Origin: a virus
DNA: 58,754 nucleotides
Virus record (IMG/VR): IMGVR_UViG_3300046642_000452
Span: 1 to 58,754 of that record
Reading direction: 5' to 3' (one strand)
The notes beneath the pieces are model-generated. The model was not told the DNA's origin. It ran no database searches and saw only the letters and a program-made list of their open reading frames with translations. Made by a program: the position numbers and the translations under genes. The stretch's first letter is position 1; each line of letters starts with the position of its first letter. Shown one piece after another: positions 49,511-58,299 of the stretch.

Positions 49511-49728
49511 TGGGTGATCGGACGCCCCGTCTCTTCGATCTCGCGGCGCTTCCGCTACTGCCGATCAACGCGCGGCAGGCGGCGTATGCCGCACTGCTCG
49601 AGACCGGCAATCTCGCGCAGGTCAACGCGAAGATCCGCAACTTCTTCCAGCGCGGCTTCATCACGAATCAGGACTGGCTCACGATGACACTGACGGCGGC
49701 CGGACAGTCCGCGATGGATAGCCAGTGA
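49510..49728 (+). CDS. Small tail-region protein
   Basis: The 72-aa product has the ATG overlapping the gp4-like stop (TGATG) and overlaps the next GTG. It is helical (NAKIRNFFQRGFITNQDWLTMTL). Its place between gp4 and gp10 genes suggests a tail-completion factor. Family not recognised. Confidence 0.6.
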   Translation: MGDRTPRLFDLAALPLLPINARQAAYAALLETGNLAQVNAKIRNFFQRGFITNQDWLTMTLTAAGQSAMDSQ

Positions 49729-50852
49729 GGTTTGAGGGCTTCTGCGGGGGGTCCGCGACTGAGCGCGTGCCGACGATCAACATCGAGCGGTCCATCAATT
49801 TCTATCCGGTGTTCTCCGACTCCGGCACGCCGAAAGCGCCCGTCTACAACGCCCACACGCCAGGGTCGCGCCCGTGGGTGGTGTTGAGCGCCGGCCCGGT
49901 GCGCGCGATCTTCTACGAGGACGGCCGGTGTTTCGCGGTCGGCGGCAACACGTTCTTTGAGGTCTACGGATCGCAGAACTACCTGGCGCGCGGCCCGGTC
50001 GCCGTGGATGGTTACGCGGCCACCATCAGCACGAACGGCACCGCCGGGCACCAGTTGTTCATCACGAGCGGAGGCCACGGCTACATCTTCGATCTGATCG
50101 CGAACACGCTGACCGAGATCACCGATCCGGACTTCCTCACGCCGACCGCGATGGGGGTCTTCGTCGATGGCTACTTCGTGTCGCTGGTCCGCGGCACGCG
50201 CACCTTCCAGTTGTCGGACCTTGAGGACGGCACGAGCTGGAGCGGGCTGGACGTCGCCGAGGTGTCGCAGTCGAGTGACAACCTGATCTCGATGACGGTG
50301 CATCGGCGGGAACTGTGGCTGGCCGGGTCCAAGACGACTGAGATTTGGGCCGACATCGGCGCGGCGAATTTCCCCTTTGCGCCGATTCCTGGCGCGATGC
50401 TCTGGGAAGGCGTGATGGGGCTGTCCTGCACGGCCGAACTGGACAACAGCCTCTTCTGGGTGGGCCAAAACGCCAACGGCGATCGGATGGTCTACAAGGC
50501 GGATGGTTACGCGCCGCAGCGCGTCAGCACCACGGCGATGGAGCAGTACTTGTCGCAGGCCACGCGCACGGACGACATCGTGACCTACGTGTACCAGGAA
50601 GAGGGCCACGCGTTCTTTGTGATCCTCGTGCCGACGCTGCCCACCACGCTCGTGTACGACATCGCGGGGCCGCCGCGGGCGAAGTGGCACGAGCGGGCGG
50701 ATTGGGACGATCGGGTGGCGCGCTGGACCCCGCATCCTGGCCGCTGTCACGCGCTCGCCTTCGGTCGGCATCTCATTGGAGACCGGCGCTCGCCAGCCAT
50801 CTACGAACAATCGCTCAACTTCAACACGGATCAACTCGTACAACTGCTCTAG
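49725..50852 (+). CDS. gp10-like packaged-DNA stabilisation protein, N-terminal part
   Basis: The 375-aa product starts with GTG overlapping the previous stop. It has the gp10-type front (PTINIERSINFYPVFSD) and a beta-propeller-like body (MTVHRRELWLAGSKTTEIWAD, then NSLFWVGQNANGDRMVYKADG). It ends at IYEQSLNFNTDQLVQLL, where family members normally continue with an R-x-x-P segment and an SDDGG-W domain. That missing C-terminal domain is found in the protein at 54677-56335. It forms part of the tail hub. Confidence 0.8.
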   Translation: MRFEGFCGGSATERVPTINIERSINFYPVFSDSGTPKAPVYNAHTPGSRPWVVLSAGPVRAIFYEDGRCFAVGGNTFFEVYGSQNYLARGPVAVDGYAATISTNGTAGHQLFITSGGHGYIFDLIANTLTEITDPDFLTPTAMGVFVDGYFVSLVRGTRTFQLSDLEDGTSWSGLDVAEVSQSSDNLISMTVHRRELWLAGSKTTEIWADIGAANFPFAPIPGAMLWEGVMGLSCTAELDNSLFWVGQNANGDRMVYKADGYAPQRVSTTAMEQYLSQATRTDDIVTYVYQEEGHAFFVILVPTLPTTLVYDIAGPPRAKWHERADWDDRVARWTPHPGRCHALAFGRHLIGDRRSPAIYEQSLNFNTDQLVQLL

Positions 50853-50866
50853 GAGAGGATGCTGAC

Positions 50867-51277
50867 ATGGCGCTGAATACGACACTCGCGAACGTGGGGG
50901 CCAACGCGGCGGCCGATGCCGTCTGTGCTCTGTGCAACAGCGGATTCTTGGACATCTACGACGGCACGCAGCCGGCGACCGCCAATACCGCGATCTCGAC
51001 CCAGAACAAGCTCGCGGGTCTGACCTTCGGGGCGACGGCATTTGGCGCGGCCTCGCTCGGTGTCGCCACGGCGAACGCCATCGGGAGCGACGCATCGGCC
51101 GACATGACCGGCACGGCGTCGTGGTTCCGCGCCTGGAAGAGTGACCACACGACCGCGGTCTTCGATGGCAGCGTGGGCCTCTCGGGCTGCAACCTCAACC
51201 TGCTGTCGACCTCGATCACGGCGACACAGACCGTCTCCGTGACGGCGATGACCTACACGCAGAAGAAAGTCGAATAG
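50867..51277 (+). CDS. 136-aa tail/structural protein
   Basis: The product is Ala/Thr/Gly-rich with alternating strands (LDIYDGTQPATAN ... WFRAWKSDHTTAVFDGSVGL) and is preceded by GGAG. This pattern is widespread in small phage tail proteins. It is the first of the two genes inserted between the two gp10 parts. Confidence 0.65.
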   Translation: MALNTTLANVGANAAADAVCALCNSGFLDIYDGTQPATANTAISTQNKLAGLTFGATAFGAASLGVATANAIGSDASADMTGTASWFRAWKSDHTTAVFDGSVGLSGCNLNLLSTSITATQTVSVTAMTYTQKKVE

Positions 51278-51323
51278 CGCGGCCACTCGTGTGGAAGGCC
51301 CGTAAGGCTGGAGCCACGTCCCG

Positions 51324-54300
51324 ATGCCGCCACCGATCACGGATCCGCTTATTCACGCGTCGACCCTCGTGTATAAGGGCGCGTTCCGCCTCCCGTCGAG
51401 TGGGGGGCGGTACGACTTCCCGGGTGGAGGGCTGTGCTATAACGCGGCGAACGATTCGCTGTTCGTCACCTCGTACGTTGACTTTCATTCCACGGGCGAG
51501 ATCACCATCCCGACGCCGATCAAGGGTGCGCCATCCCTCAGTGCGCTGAATCGGGCCGAGGTCATTCAGCCGATCGCTGATCCCTCAGACGGATCATGGG
51601 TGCTGCTGAACAACGGATCCGGCATTCACATGGGTGGGATGCTGACCTACGGCGGGCGCCTGATCGTCACGTACTATCGCAGTTACGACACCGACGGCTC
51701 CCAGCCCTACAGTCATTGGGCGCGCAATCCGACTCTGATCCCTGGATCTGATTACGTCGGCCCTGTCACGCTGCAAGTCACTGACGCGGTCGGCACGTCT
51801 GGCGTCCACGCGGGCAGCGTCTCCGGCTACATGGGGACGATTCCCGCGGCGTGGCAGACCGCGTTCGGGGGGCCATGCCTGACCGGGCAATGCGGTATTT
51901 CTATTTTTTCGAGAACATCGCTGGGGCCTGGCGTCTTCTCATTCAATCCGGATGACATCGGATCGGTCAACCCGGTACCCACTACCCCACTGGTGTTCTA
52001 TCCAGGCGCCCATCCGACGCTCGGCGTGTATGGGGATCCCACCCCGAATAATCTCTTCAATGGCACCATGCAGATGGGGGGGGTGTGCTTTCCCGAGGGG
52101 TCGCGCTCGGTGCTGTTTTTTGGACTCATCGGGATCGGCGAGTACCACTACGGCAACGGCACGCCAGACCCGTCGCTCAACGGCACGCTCGTGCCCGGCT
52201 ACACGAATCGGTATTACTTCTACGATCCGGTCTTTCAAACCCCGGGCGATCACGCGTATCCCTACATCGCCCAAGTGTGGGCCTATGACGCCGCCGAGCT
52301 CGCGGACGTCGCGGCTGGAACCAGGGATGCCTGGACGGTGGTCCCGTACGAGACCTGGCAAATTCCATCGGACTACTACAGCTTCAATCCGCGGCCCGCC
52401 GGCGCGGCCTATCGCGCGTCCACGGGGGAAATTTTCATCCTCAAGACCTTTGGCGATGGTGACGCGCCGCTGGTTGATGTGTACCAGTTACCAGCGCCGT
52501 CAACGGATCGCTATGTCGCCACGACCGGCAGCAACGCCAACGCCGGCACGATCGACGCGCCGTGGCGCGACATCGCCTACGGAGCCTTGCAGGTCACGGC
52601 AGGCGTGACGCTCTGGGTGCGCGGCGGCACCTACGACGAAAGCCTGACCGCGTGCAACTCCGGCACGGGGACGTCGTGGGCCGACGCCAATCTGGTTCGG
52701 ATCGCGGCGTATCCCGGCGAGACGGTCTGGATGACGCCGAGCGTTGCCAACGCGGGTAGCAACATCATCTGGTTCGACGCCGACATTCACTTCGTCGAGT
52801 TCGATGGGATCAATCTGGATGGCCGGCCGACTCGGCAGAATGGTCTCTGGACATCGACGAACAACGGCCATAATCCGCACCACATCCGGTTCCAGAACGC
52901 TGAAGCGATCGCGGGCATGAGCTTGCCTGGGGAGGCTGGTGCCGCGGTCATCAGTCTGGGCGCGCACGCGAACATCGGCGGCGCGACGGGGTTCAACTGG
53001 GTCCGAAACTGCACACTGCATGGTGGTGGGGCACCCGGTCTGTGCGGGGTGTTCTGTGCAGCGGTTGGTGTCTACATCCAAGGGCCGAACAACATCGTGG
53101 AGCAGAGCGACATCTACGATACCGGCGGTGTCGGCATTCAGATTTACAACGGCACGGGCGATGCGCCAGACAACAACACCATTCGGCGTAACCGGATTCA
53201 CGACATCACGAGGCTCGGCGATCCGGCGGAAGCGTGGGGCATCCTCGTCTCACAGGGTCTCAACAACCGGGTCGAGAACAACCTGGTGTATCGGGTGTTG
53301 GTCGGTAATCAACTCGGGGACGGCGGGATTGCCGTCGCGGGCGTGGGCACGACGGTCTGGTACAACACCGTCTACGGGAATCTTCAGAGCGGCATCATCG
53401 TCGGTAGTGGCGCGGTCAACGCGCTCATCCAGAACAACATCACGGACGGCAACGGGAGCGACTACAGCAATAACAGTGGCAGCACCGTCGCCAACCATAA
53501 TCTGATCGGACTCAATCCACTGTTCGTGGACGCGGCGACCGATGATTTCCATCTCCGCGTCAACAGCCCGGCGCGCGGCACGGCGATCGGTCTCTTACAA
53601 GTGCCGACCGATTTCGACGGCAACCCCCGGCCGACCTCCGGCGCCTCGGACGCGGGCGCGTATCAGTTCACGAGTAGCAGCACCAACTCAGGAACCGCTG
53701 CCGTGGCGGTGCGAGGCCCAGGCGTGGCGGCGTCTGGTCAGACATCCGGCGGCGGCGGCCCGGCGGCTGTGGCAATCAAGGGGCCGACCGTCAACGCGAC
53801 GGGTCGCTCCACGCTGATTGGCACGGCGACATCGGCCGTGAAGGGGCCGACCATCAATGCGGGTGGCGGCGGCGCGTCGGTCACTGGAACGGTCGCCTCG
53901 GCGATTGCCGGGCCGACCATCACCGCGTCTGGAAGTGCGCCGATCGCTGGCACCGCCGCGCTTGCCGTGAAGGGACCGACCGTCCTCGGGGCGGGCGGCC
54001 AGTTGCCGGCGACCGGCACGATCACGCTCTCCGTGAAAGGTCCGGCTCTCGCGGCGACCGGACAGGGGCAATCGTCCGGCTACGTGATTCTCGGGATCGG
54101 TGGGCCGAGCGTGGTCGGCGGCCAGGACTCGTCGACGACGGGCACGGCGACGGTCGCTGTGCTCGGGCCGCGCATCAATAGCTTTGGTGCCGGCGTGTCG
54201 GCGACGGGCACAGGTGCGGCCGCCACGGCTGGCCCCACCGTGTCGGCTACGAGCAGTGACAACGCCGGGGCGGCTGCGGCCGCGATCCTTGGGCCGACCA

Positions 54301-54677
54301 TCGCGAGTGCTGGGACGACGGGCTCGGTTGGCACCGTGGCCTCGGCGACGGCTGGTCCGAGTGTGCAGGCCAGCGGATCGGGGATTGGTGTCGGCACAGC
54401 GACGTCGGCCATCGCGGGACCATCAGTGGCCGGGACTGAGACGGCGCCCTACGTGACCGCCATCGTGACCGGCCTCGACGGCAACTGTGCGCGGAACGAG
54501 ATCACGATTACGGGCCTGCATTTCCAGGCTGGGGCGACCATCGTGTTGACGGGCTATCTCGACGTCGTGGAGACGTTCGACCTCGTCAGCCTGGCCCCTG
54601 CGAAGATCGTCCTCAACAACTTGAATCCGCCGCTCTTGAGTCGCACGCAATACTGTGTCACCGTGACGAACCCGTAA
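51324..54677 (+). CDS. Tailspike-like protein with beta-helix and 12 tandem repeats
   Basis: The 1,117-aa product has four regions. Residues about 1-390 look like a propeller-type beta domain. Residues about 395-780 are a right-handed beta-helix (VATTGSNANAGTIDAPWRDI, then NNRVENNLVYRV and TVWYNTVYGNLQSG), as in pectate-lyase-like spikes. Residues about 790-1040 hold roughly twelve 20-22-aa repeats of the form GTA-x-x-A-[VI]-x-GPT-[VI]-x-A-x-G. The last 70 residues resemble an IPT/TIG-type domain with two Cys. It probably binds or degrades the host surface polysaccharide. Confidence 0.75.
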   Translation: MPPPITDPLIHASTLVYKGAFRLPSSGGRYDFPGGGLCYNAANDSLFVTSYVDFHSTGEITIPTPIKGAPSLSALNRAEVIQPIADPSDGSWVLLNNGSGIHMGGMLTYGGRLIVTYYRSYDTDGSQPYSHWARNPTLIPGSDYVGPVTLQVTDAVGTSGVHAGSVSGYMGTIPAAWQTAFGGPCLTGQCGISIFSRTSLGPGVFSFNPDDIGSVNPVPTTPLVFYPGAHPTLGVYGDPTPNNLFNGTMQMGGVCFPEGSRSVLFFGLIGIGEYHYGNGTPDPSLNGTLVPGYTNRYYFYDPVFQTPGDHAYPYIAQVWAYDAAELADVAAGTRDAWTVVPYETWQIPSDYYSFNPRPAGAAYRASTGEIFILKTFGDGDAPLVDVYQLPAPSTDRYVATTGSNANAGTIDAPWRDIAYGALQVTAGVTLWVRGGTYDESLTACNSGTGTSWADANLVRIAAYPGETVWMTPSVANAGSNIIWFDADIHFVEFDGINLDGRPTRQNGLWTSTNNGHNPHHIRFQNAEAIAGMSLPGEAGAAVISLGAHANIGGATGFNWVRNCTLHGGGAPGLCGVFCAAVGVYIQGPNNIVEQSDIYDTGGVGIQIYNGTGDAPDNNTIRRNRIHDITRLGDPAEAWGILVSQGLNNRVENNLVYRVLVGNQLGDGGIAVAGVGTTVWYNTVYGNLQSGIIVGSGAVNALIQNNITDGNGSDYSNNSGSTVANHNLIGLNPLFVDAATDDFHLRVNSPARGTAIGLLQVPTDFDGNPRPTSGASDAGAYQFTSSSTNSGTAAVAVRGPGVAASGQTSGGGGPAAVAIKGPTVNATGRSTLIGTATSAVKGPTINAGGGGASVTGTVASAIAGPTITASGSAPIAGTAALAVKGPTVLGAGGQLPATGTITLSVKGPALAATGQGQSSGYVILGIGGPSVVGGQDSSTTGTATVAVLGPRINSFGAGVSATGTGAAATAGPTVSATSSDNAGAAAAAILGPTIASAGTTGSVGTVASATAGPSVQASGSGIGVGTATSAIAGPSVAGTETAPYVTAIVTGLDGNCARNEITITGLHFQAGATIVLTGYLDVVETFDLVSLAPAKIVLNNLNPPLLSRTQYCVTVTNP

Positions 54678-56335
54678 TGCCGAGCAATACCAGTCCGGCT
54701 ACCGCGATCGTCGTGACGCTGCCCGCCACCGTCACGGTCGATCTGTTTGATGCGATCGGCACCGGGCTGTGGTATGCCTTTACGCCCACCTCGGATGCCG
54801 ATCCGTGCTACGTGGGAGCGCGGGTCCTACCGAATCCTCCGGACGAATTCGCCAAACTCTCGGCCTACAAGAGCCTGGCACTGTTGCCCATCTCGGCATT
54901 CGGTGCGATGGAGGTGGATTCCTTCGACCCCATGCAGGTGCCGGTGTCGGCCGGCAACACGTACTATTTCAAGATCATCTCGGTGATTCCGCCCTCGGGG
55001 TCGGTCATGGCGACGTTCACGCTCATTGCCCCACCGAGTCTCCCGGCAGCGATCGGCAGCATCATTGTGCCGGACGATGGATTCCCCTTCCCGGCGGTGA
55101 TGATCGGTCGCGACAGCGAAACGGTGGTCCGCGCGTTCCCCTACGCCTCTGGAGAGAATGGCGATATTCTCCCGGCGCAGATCACGCTCATGGAAGCCAA
55201 GGACGGCACGGGCGGCGTGCAGACGGTCAATCTGTACGATGCCGAGTTCAACCTCCTGGCCGAGATCGAGCCGCCCTCTGGCCGATCCTTTGGCGGCGAC
55301 ATCTCTGCGGATCAAGTCGATACGTTCTATACGATTTCGACGGATTCTCCCGTGACGTCGTTGCTACTACAGGGGATCTCGAATACCGGGGCCTCCACGG
55401 GAAGCTGGACCCTTCCCGGAACGGCCTTCGCGCAACTCTCCGTGGCGCCGGCCGGCACGATTCTCTATTGGTCGTCGGCGGCGGTCAACGGTGCGATTCA
55501 CCGATTCGACATTCCCGGCAATGCCGCGCTGTCGGATCTGGTCTCCGGCGTGGCGACGTTCAACACGCACGAGATCATGACGCTGGCTGACGGGTCGATC
55601 CTGGTCGCGTATCGGAAAGTGCCGGAGACGTCTGACTTCATCAGGCGCTACAGCGCGGCCGGGGCGGCGCTGATGGATTACGCCGTGGGCACCTACGCCT
55701 CTGGCTTCATCATCGATCACATGGCCCGCGATCCGGGAGGCGCGGCGGCGTTCTGGGTGTGGCTCCAGACCGCGTCCAATGACACCTCGAAGTTCATCAA
55801 GGTTGACACCGCGGCCGGGACGCGCTCGGAAACCGTCACGATCCATAACTTCGAGCACGGGCTCGCCTTATTTCCGGAGGACACGCAGGATTTCGGCCCG
55901 TCGCAGTCGTGCCCGTTTTTCTTACTGACGGCGCCGGTCAATGAGCCGGTCTGCGCGACCATCGTCTGCCCACAAGGCTACGGCGTGGTCGAGAAGACGA
56001 TCCGTCGCGAGCGGATCACGCCACACATCTCCAACGAGCAAAAGAACGTGTTCTACCCGGCGATTCAGGTGGAAGTGCGACCGGGCACTGGCCATACGAT
56101 TCCGCCCGGCGTCCAGCCGCAGGTCATGCTCAGCGTCTCGTTCGACGGTGGCTATAATTGGACGCCGGAAACCTGGATGAGCGCAGGCGAGCTCGGCGAC
56201 TATCGCAAGCGCGTCATCGCGCGGCAACTCGGCTACGGACGGGACGTCGTGTTCAAGGTCATCGTCTCGGATCCCAACGTCTGGGATCTGCTCGGCGCGT
56301 ACTTCGATCCGCCACCCATACGAGGACGCCATTGA
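54677..56335 (+). CDS. Tail protein fused to the C-terminal domain of gp10
   Basis: The 552-aa product starts at an ATG sharing one base with the previous stop. Residues 1-430 are beta-rich with propeller-like sections. Residues about 440-545 (RRERITPHISNEQKNVFYPA, then PQVMLSVSFDGGYNWTPETW, GELGDYRKRVIARQLG and FKVIVSDP) match the C-terminal domain normally at the end of gp10-like proteins. The gp10 gene at 49725-50852 lacks exactly this part. The protein probably completes the hub by association. Confidence 0.75.
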   Translation: MPSNTSPATAIVVTLPATVTVDLFDAIGTGLWYAFTPTSDADPCYVGARVLPNPPDEFAKLSAYKSLALLPISAFGAMEVDSFDPMQVPVSAGNTYYFKIISVIPPSGSVMATFTLIAPPSLPAAIGSIIVPDDGFPFPAVMIGRDSETVVRAFPYASGENGDILPAQITLMEAKDGTGGVQTVNLYDAEFNLLAEIEPPSGRSFGGDISADQVDTFYTISTDSPVTSLLLQGISNTGASTGSWTLPGTAFAQLSVAPAGTILYWSSAAVNGAIHRFDIPGNAALSDLVSGVATFNTHEIMTLADGSILVAYRKVPETSDFIRRYSAAGAALMDYAVGTYASGFIIDHMARDPGGAAAFWVWLQTASNDTSKFIKVDTAAGTRSETVTIHNFEHGLALFPEDTQDFGPSQSCPFFLLTAPVNEPVCATIVCPQGYGVVEKTIRRERITPHISNEQKNVFYPAIQVEVRPGTGHTIPPGVQPQVMLSVSFDGGYNWTPETWMSAGELGDYRKRVIARQLGYGRDVVFKVIVSDPNVWDLLGAYFDPPPIRGRH

Positions 56336-56392
56336 CCATCTTATCGAAATGCTGCCTTGCGCCGATTCTGAAAAAGGGTTGACTGTGGTTTT

Positions 56393-56409
56393 GCTCCCAG
56401 TGTGGGAGC
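56393..56409 (+). promoter_or_regulatory. Palindrome GCTCCCA-gtg-TGGGAGC in an intergenic gap
   Basis: A perfect 7-bp inverted repeat with a 3-base loop lies in the 96-bp gap 56336-56431, after TTGACT (56379-56384) and before AAGGA and ATG 56432. No T-tract follows, so it is more likely an operator or mRNA hairpin than a terminator. Confidence 0.5.
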
Positions 56410-56431
56410 CAAATACATAAGGACTGCCGAG

Positions 56432-56815
56432 ATGCCGACCGCGCTGTATCCGCCGCTGAATGATCCGCCGCTCGAAGGCGACCTGCTCACGCCGAATGGC
56501 GCACGCGGCACGCCGAAGCGCCCGTTCTTCTCGAAGGCGTGGCAGCAATACTTCGCGCGATTGGCCCAGGCCGCAAGTGGCGGGATTGCGCCAGCCGGGG
56601 CCGAGTACGTCCTCACCGCACCGAATCCCGCGCTCCCGGCCGCCGCGGTGCTGGTCTCGACGGACACCGTCACCGTCGACACCGCCACGCCGGGACAGGT
56701 CAAGTTGCACGCCCGCACGGGCATTGCCTACGTGCCGCTCGCGCTCGGTGGCGAACCGCTGACCTTTGTCTCGGACGGATCCGGTAACCCGATTCTCGTG
56801 TCGTATGCCCCATGA
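56432..56815 (+). CDS. 127-aa tail-associated protein
   Basis: The product starts MPTALYPPLNDPPLEGDLLT after AAGGA. It contains FFSKAWQQYFARLAQAA, a helix common at the front of phage tail-appendage proteins, then a beta-rich Val/Thr/Ala half. Overlaps the next gene (ATGA). Probably a small fibre-attachment protein. Confidence 0.6.
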   Translation: MPTALYPPLNDPPLEGDLLTPNGARGTPKRPFFSKAWQQYFARLAQAASGGIAPAGAEYVLTAPNPALPAAAVLVSTDTVTVDTATPGQVKLHARTGIAYVPLALGGEPLTFVSDGSGNPILVSYAP

Positions 56816-57486
56816 GTGATACCGCCCTCGACAAATTCCTCAACTATGGCACGGCGGCAGAACGCATCGCGTTCACCCCGTCCCCGCCGCCTCTGGCCAC
56901 GCTCTACTTGTGGTATGAGACGGACACCGGAGACACATACGTCTACGATTCGTCGTGGCATCTCGTCAGCGGTACGGCTGGCATCGTACGCCGTGAGGTC
57001 GTGGTCATGAGCGATGCGGCCATCAAGAGTTCGCCGACCGTGCCCGTCGAACTCATAGCCGCCGCGCCCAGCGGGTTTCGCTATCGACTCATCGCCTACA
57101 CGATCATGGTCGACACCACGTCCGGCGCGTATACCGGGATCGACCCGACATACGCCGACTTGCACCTCCTGCTCGGGACGAACTATGTGTCGTATGGTCC
57201 CGTCGATGATGCGACCACGACACCGGTCTTGGCTGGGGTGACGGCGTTGCTCGGGACGGTCGCTGCCTCGGTGTATGACGTCGCGGTCCCATCCGTGGCG
57301 TCTCCTAGTGGTGGACCACCGACCTTCAATCAGTACGTCATGAACGTCAATGTGGGGTCACGAGGAGAACAAGAGGGCGCCGCGCTGATCTTCGCGATGG
57401 ACAATGACGGCGCGGGAAATCTTGGGGGCGGCCACGCGGACAATACGATGACGCACACCATCTACTACGCGCTTGAGGCGTTCTGA
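56812..57486 (+). CDS. Tail-appendage beta-rich protein
   Basis: The 224-aa product starts MSDTALDKFLNYGTAAERIAF and includes ATLYLWYETDTGDTYVYDSSWHL, a small beta motif frequent in fibre proteins. The rest is a beta-sandwich-like sequence. Likely part of the tail appendage; receptor unknown. Confidence 0.6.
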   Translation: MSDTALDKFLNYGTAAERIAFTPSPPPLATLYLWYETDTGDTYVYDSSWHLVSGTAGIVRREVVVMSDAAIKSSPTVPVELIAAAPSGFRYRLIAYTIMVDTTSGAYTGIDPTYADLHLLLGTNYVSYGPVDDATTTPVLAGVTALLGTVAASVYDVAVPSVASPSGGPPTFNQYVMNVNVGSRGEQEGAALIFAMDNDGAGNLGGGHADNTMTHTIYYALEAF

Positions 57487-57487
57487 C

Positions 57488-57619
57488 GTGGTGCCGATCA
57501 CCTCGGATCTGGCGGGCTACGCGGAATTCTGGAGCCGCGCGCTTTGGCGGTTGATTCTCGCGCTGTTCGTGATCTCGCTGCCGATTGACGTGTTGCTCTG
57601 GTTGATCTGGAGGAAGTAA
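57488..57619 (+). CDS. 43-aa membrane protein
   Basis: A short gene with GTG start two bases after the previous stop and TAATG overlap with the next. The product has one strong hydrophobic helix (LWRLILALFVISLPIDVLLWLIW). A holin or exclusion role is possible; nothing decides it. Confidence 0.5.
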   Translation: MVPITSDLAGYAEFWSRALWRLILALFVISLPIDVLLWLIWRK

Positions 57620-58266
57620 TGGCGTACCTGTTTCCTGGCGGCTTAATACCGTGGACCGAGCGCCGGTTCACCGACGCGAACGGTGTGCCGCTGGCCAACG
57701 GCTTCTTCGAGAGCTACATCGCTGGTACGAGCACGCCACTGGAGACGTACAACGATGCCGATCTGAACACCGCGAATCCAGTCGTGATGGTCTTGAACGA
57801 CAACGGCTGCACGCCGTTTCCGACCTATCTCCTGCCGCGGATGTACAAGATCATCATCCGGGACTTCGCCGGCATCGCCCAGCCGCACTACCCGTTCGAC
57901 AACGTGGGCGACATCGGGCAGATCTTCGCGGAGTACTTCGGCACGTATTCCGGCAACGGCAGCAAGGACGTCACGAGCGGCTACCTCACGGTGAACACCG
58001 ACCACTTCATCACGGTCGCGTCCACGGGTGGCGTCAACCCCTGCATCATCAACCTGGCGAGCGCGGCCATTGCGATCTGGCCCCTCACCATCAAGAACGA
58101 GGGCACGGTCCCGCTCAGCCTGCAACCGTGGGGGAGCAACACGATTGACGGATCCGCGACGCCATTCGTGGTCCCGGCCGCGGCCTACCCGGTCCTGCCG
58201 GCCATCACGCTCCAATCGGACGGGGTCAGCGCGTGGAAGATCGTCAGCAGCCACGGGGTTGCGTGA
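57619..58266 (+). CDS. Tail fibre protein
   Basis: The 215-aa product opens RRFTDANGVPLANGFFESYIAGTSTPLETYND, matching the common fibre-head pattern D-A-N-G-x-P-L-x-x-G with TTP and a downstream NPVVM strand. The rest is beta-rich (LTIKNEGTVPLSLQPWG). The ATG overlaps the previous stop. It precedes the ejection genes across the circle joint. Confidence 0.7.
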   Translation: MAYLFPGGLIPWTERRFTDANGVPLANGFFESYIAGTSTPLETYNDADLNTANPVVMVLNDNGCTPFPTYLLPRMYKIIIRDFAGIAQPHYPFDNVGDIGQIFAEYFGTYSGNGSKDVTSGYLTVNTDHFITVASTGGVNPCIINLASAAIAIWPLTIKNEGTVPLSLQPWGSNTIDGSATPFVVPAAAYPVLPAITLQSDGVSAWKIVSSHGVA

Positions 58267-58299
58267 CGGTCCATCTAAGCAAGTAGACTCTGGAGGCGC

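Noticed and set aside
35-56000. Other long antisense or out-of-phase open frames
   Set aside because: High-GC coding DNA gives long frames in other phases; those seen are Arg/Ala/Pro-rich with no motifs and lie over motif-bearing genes.
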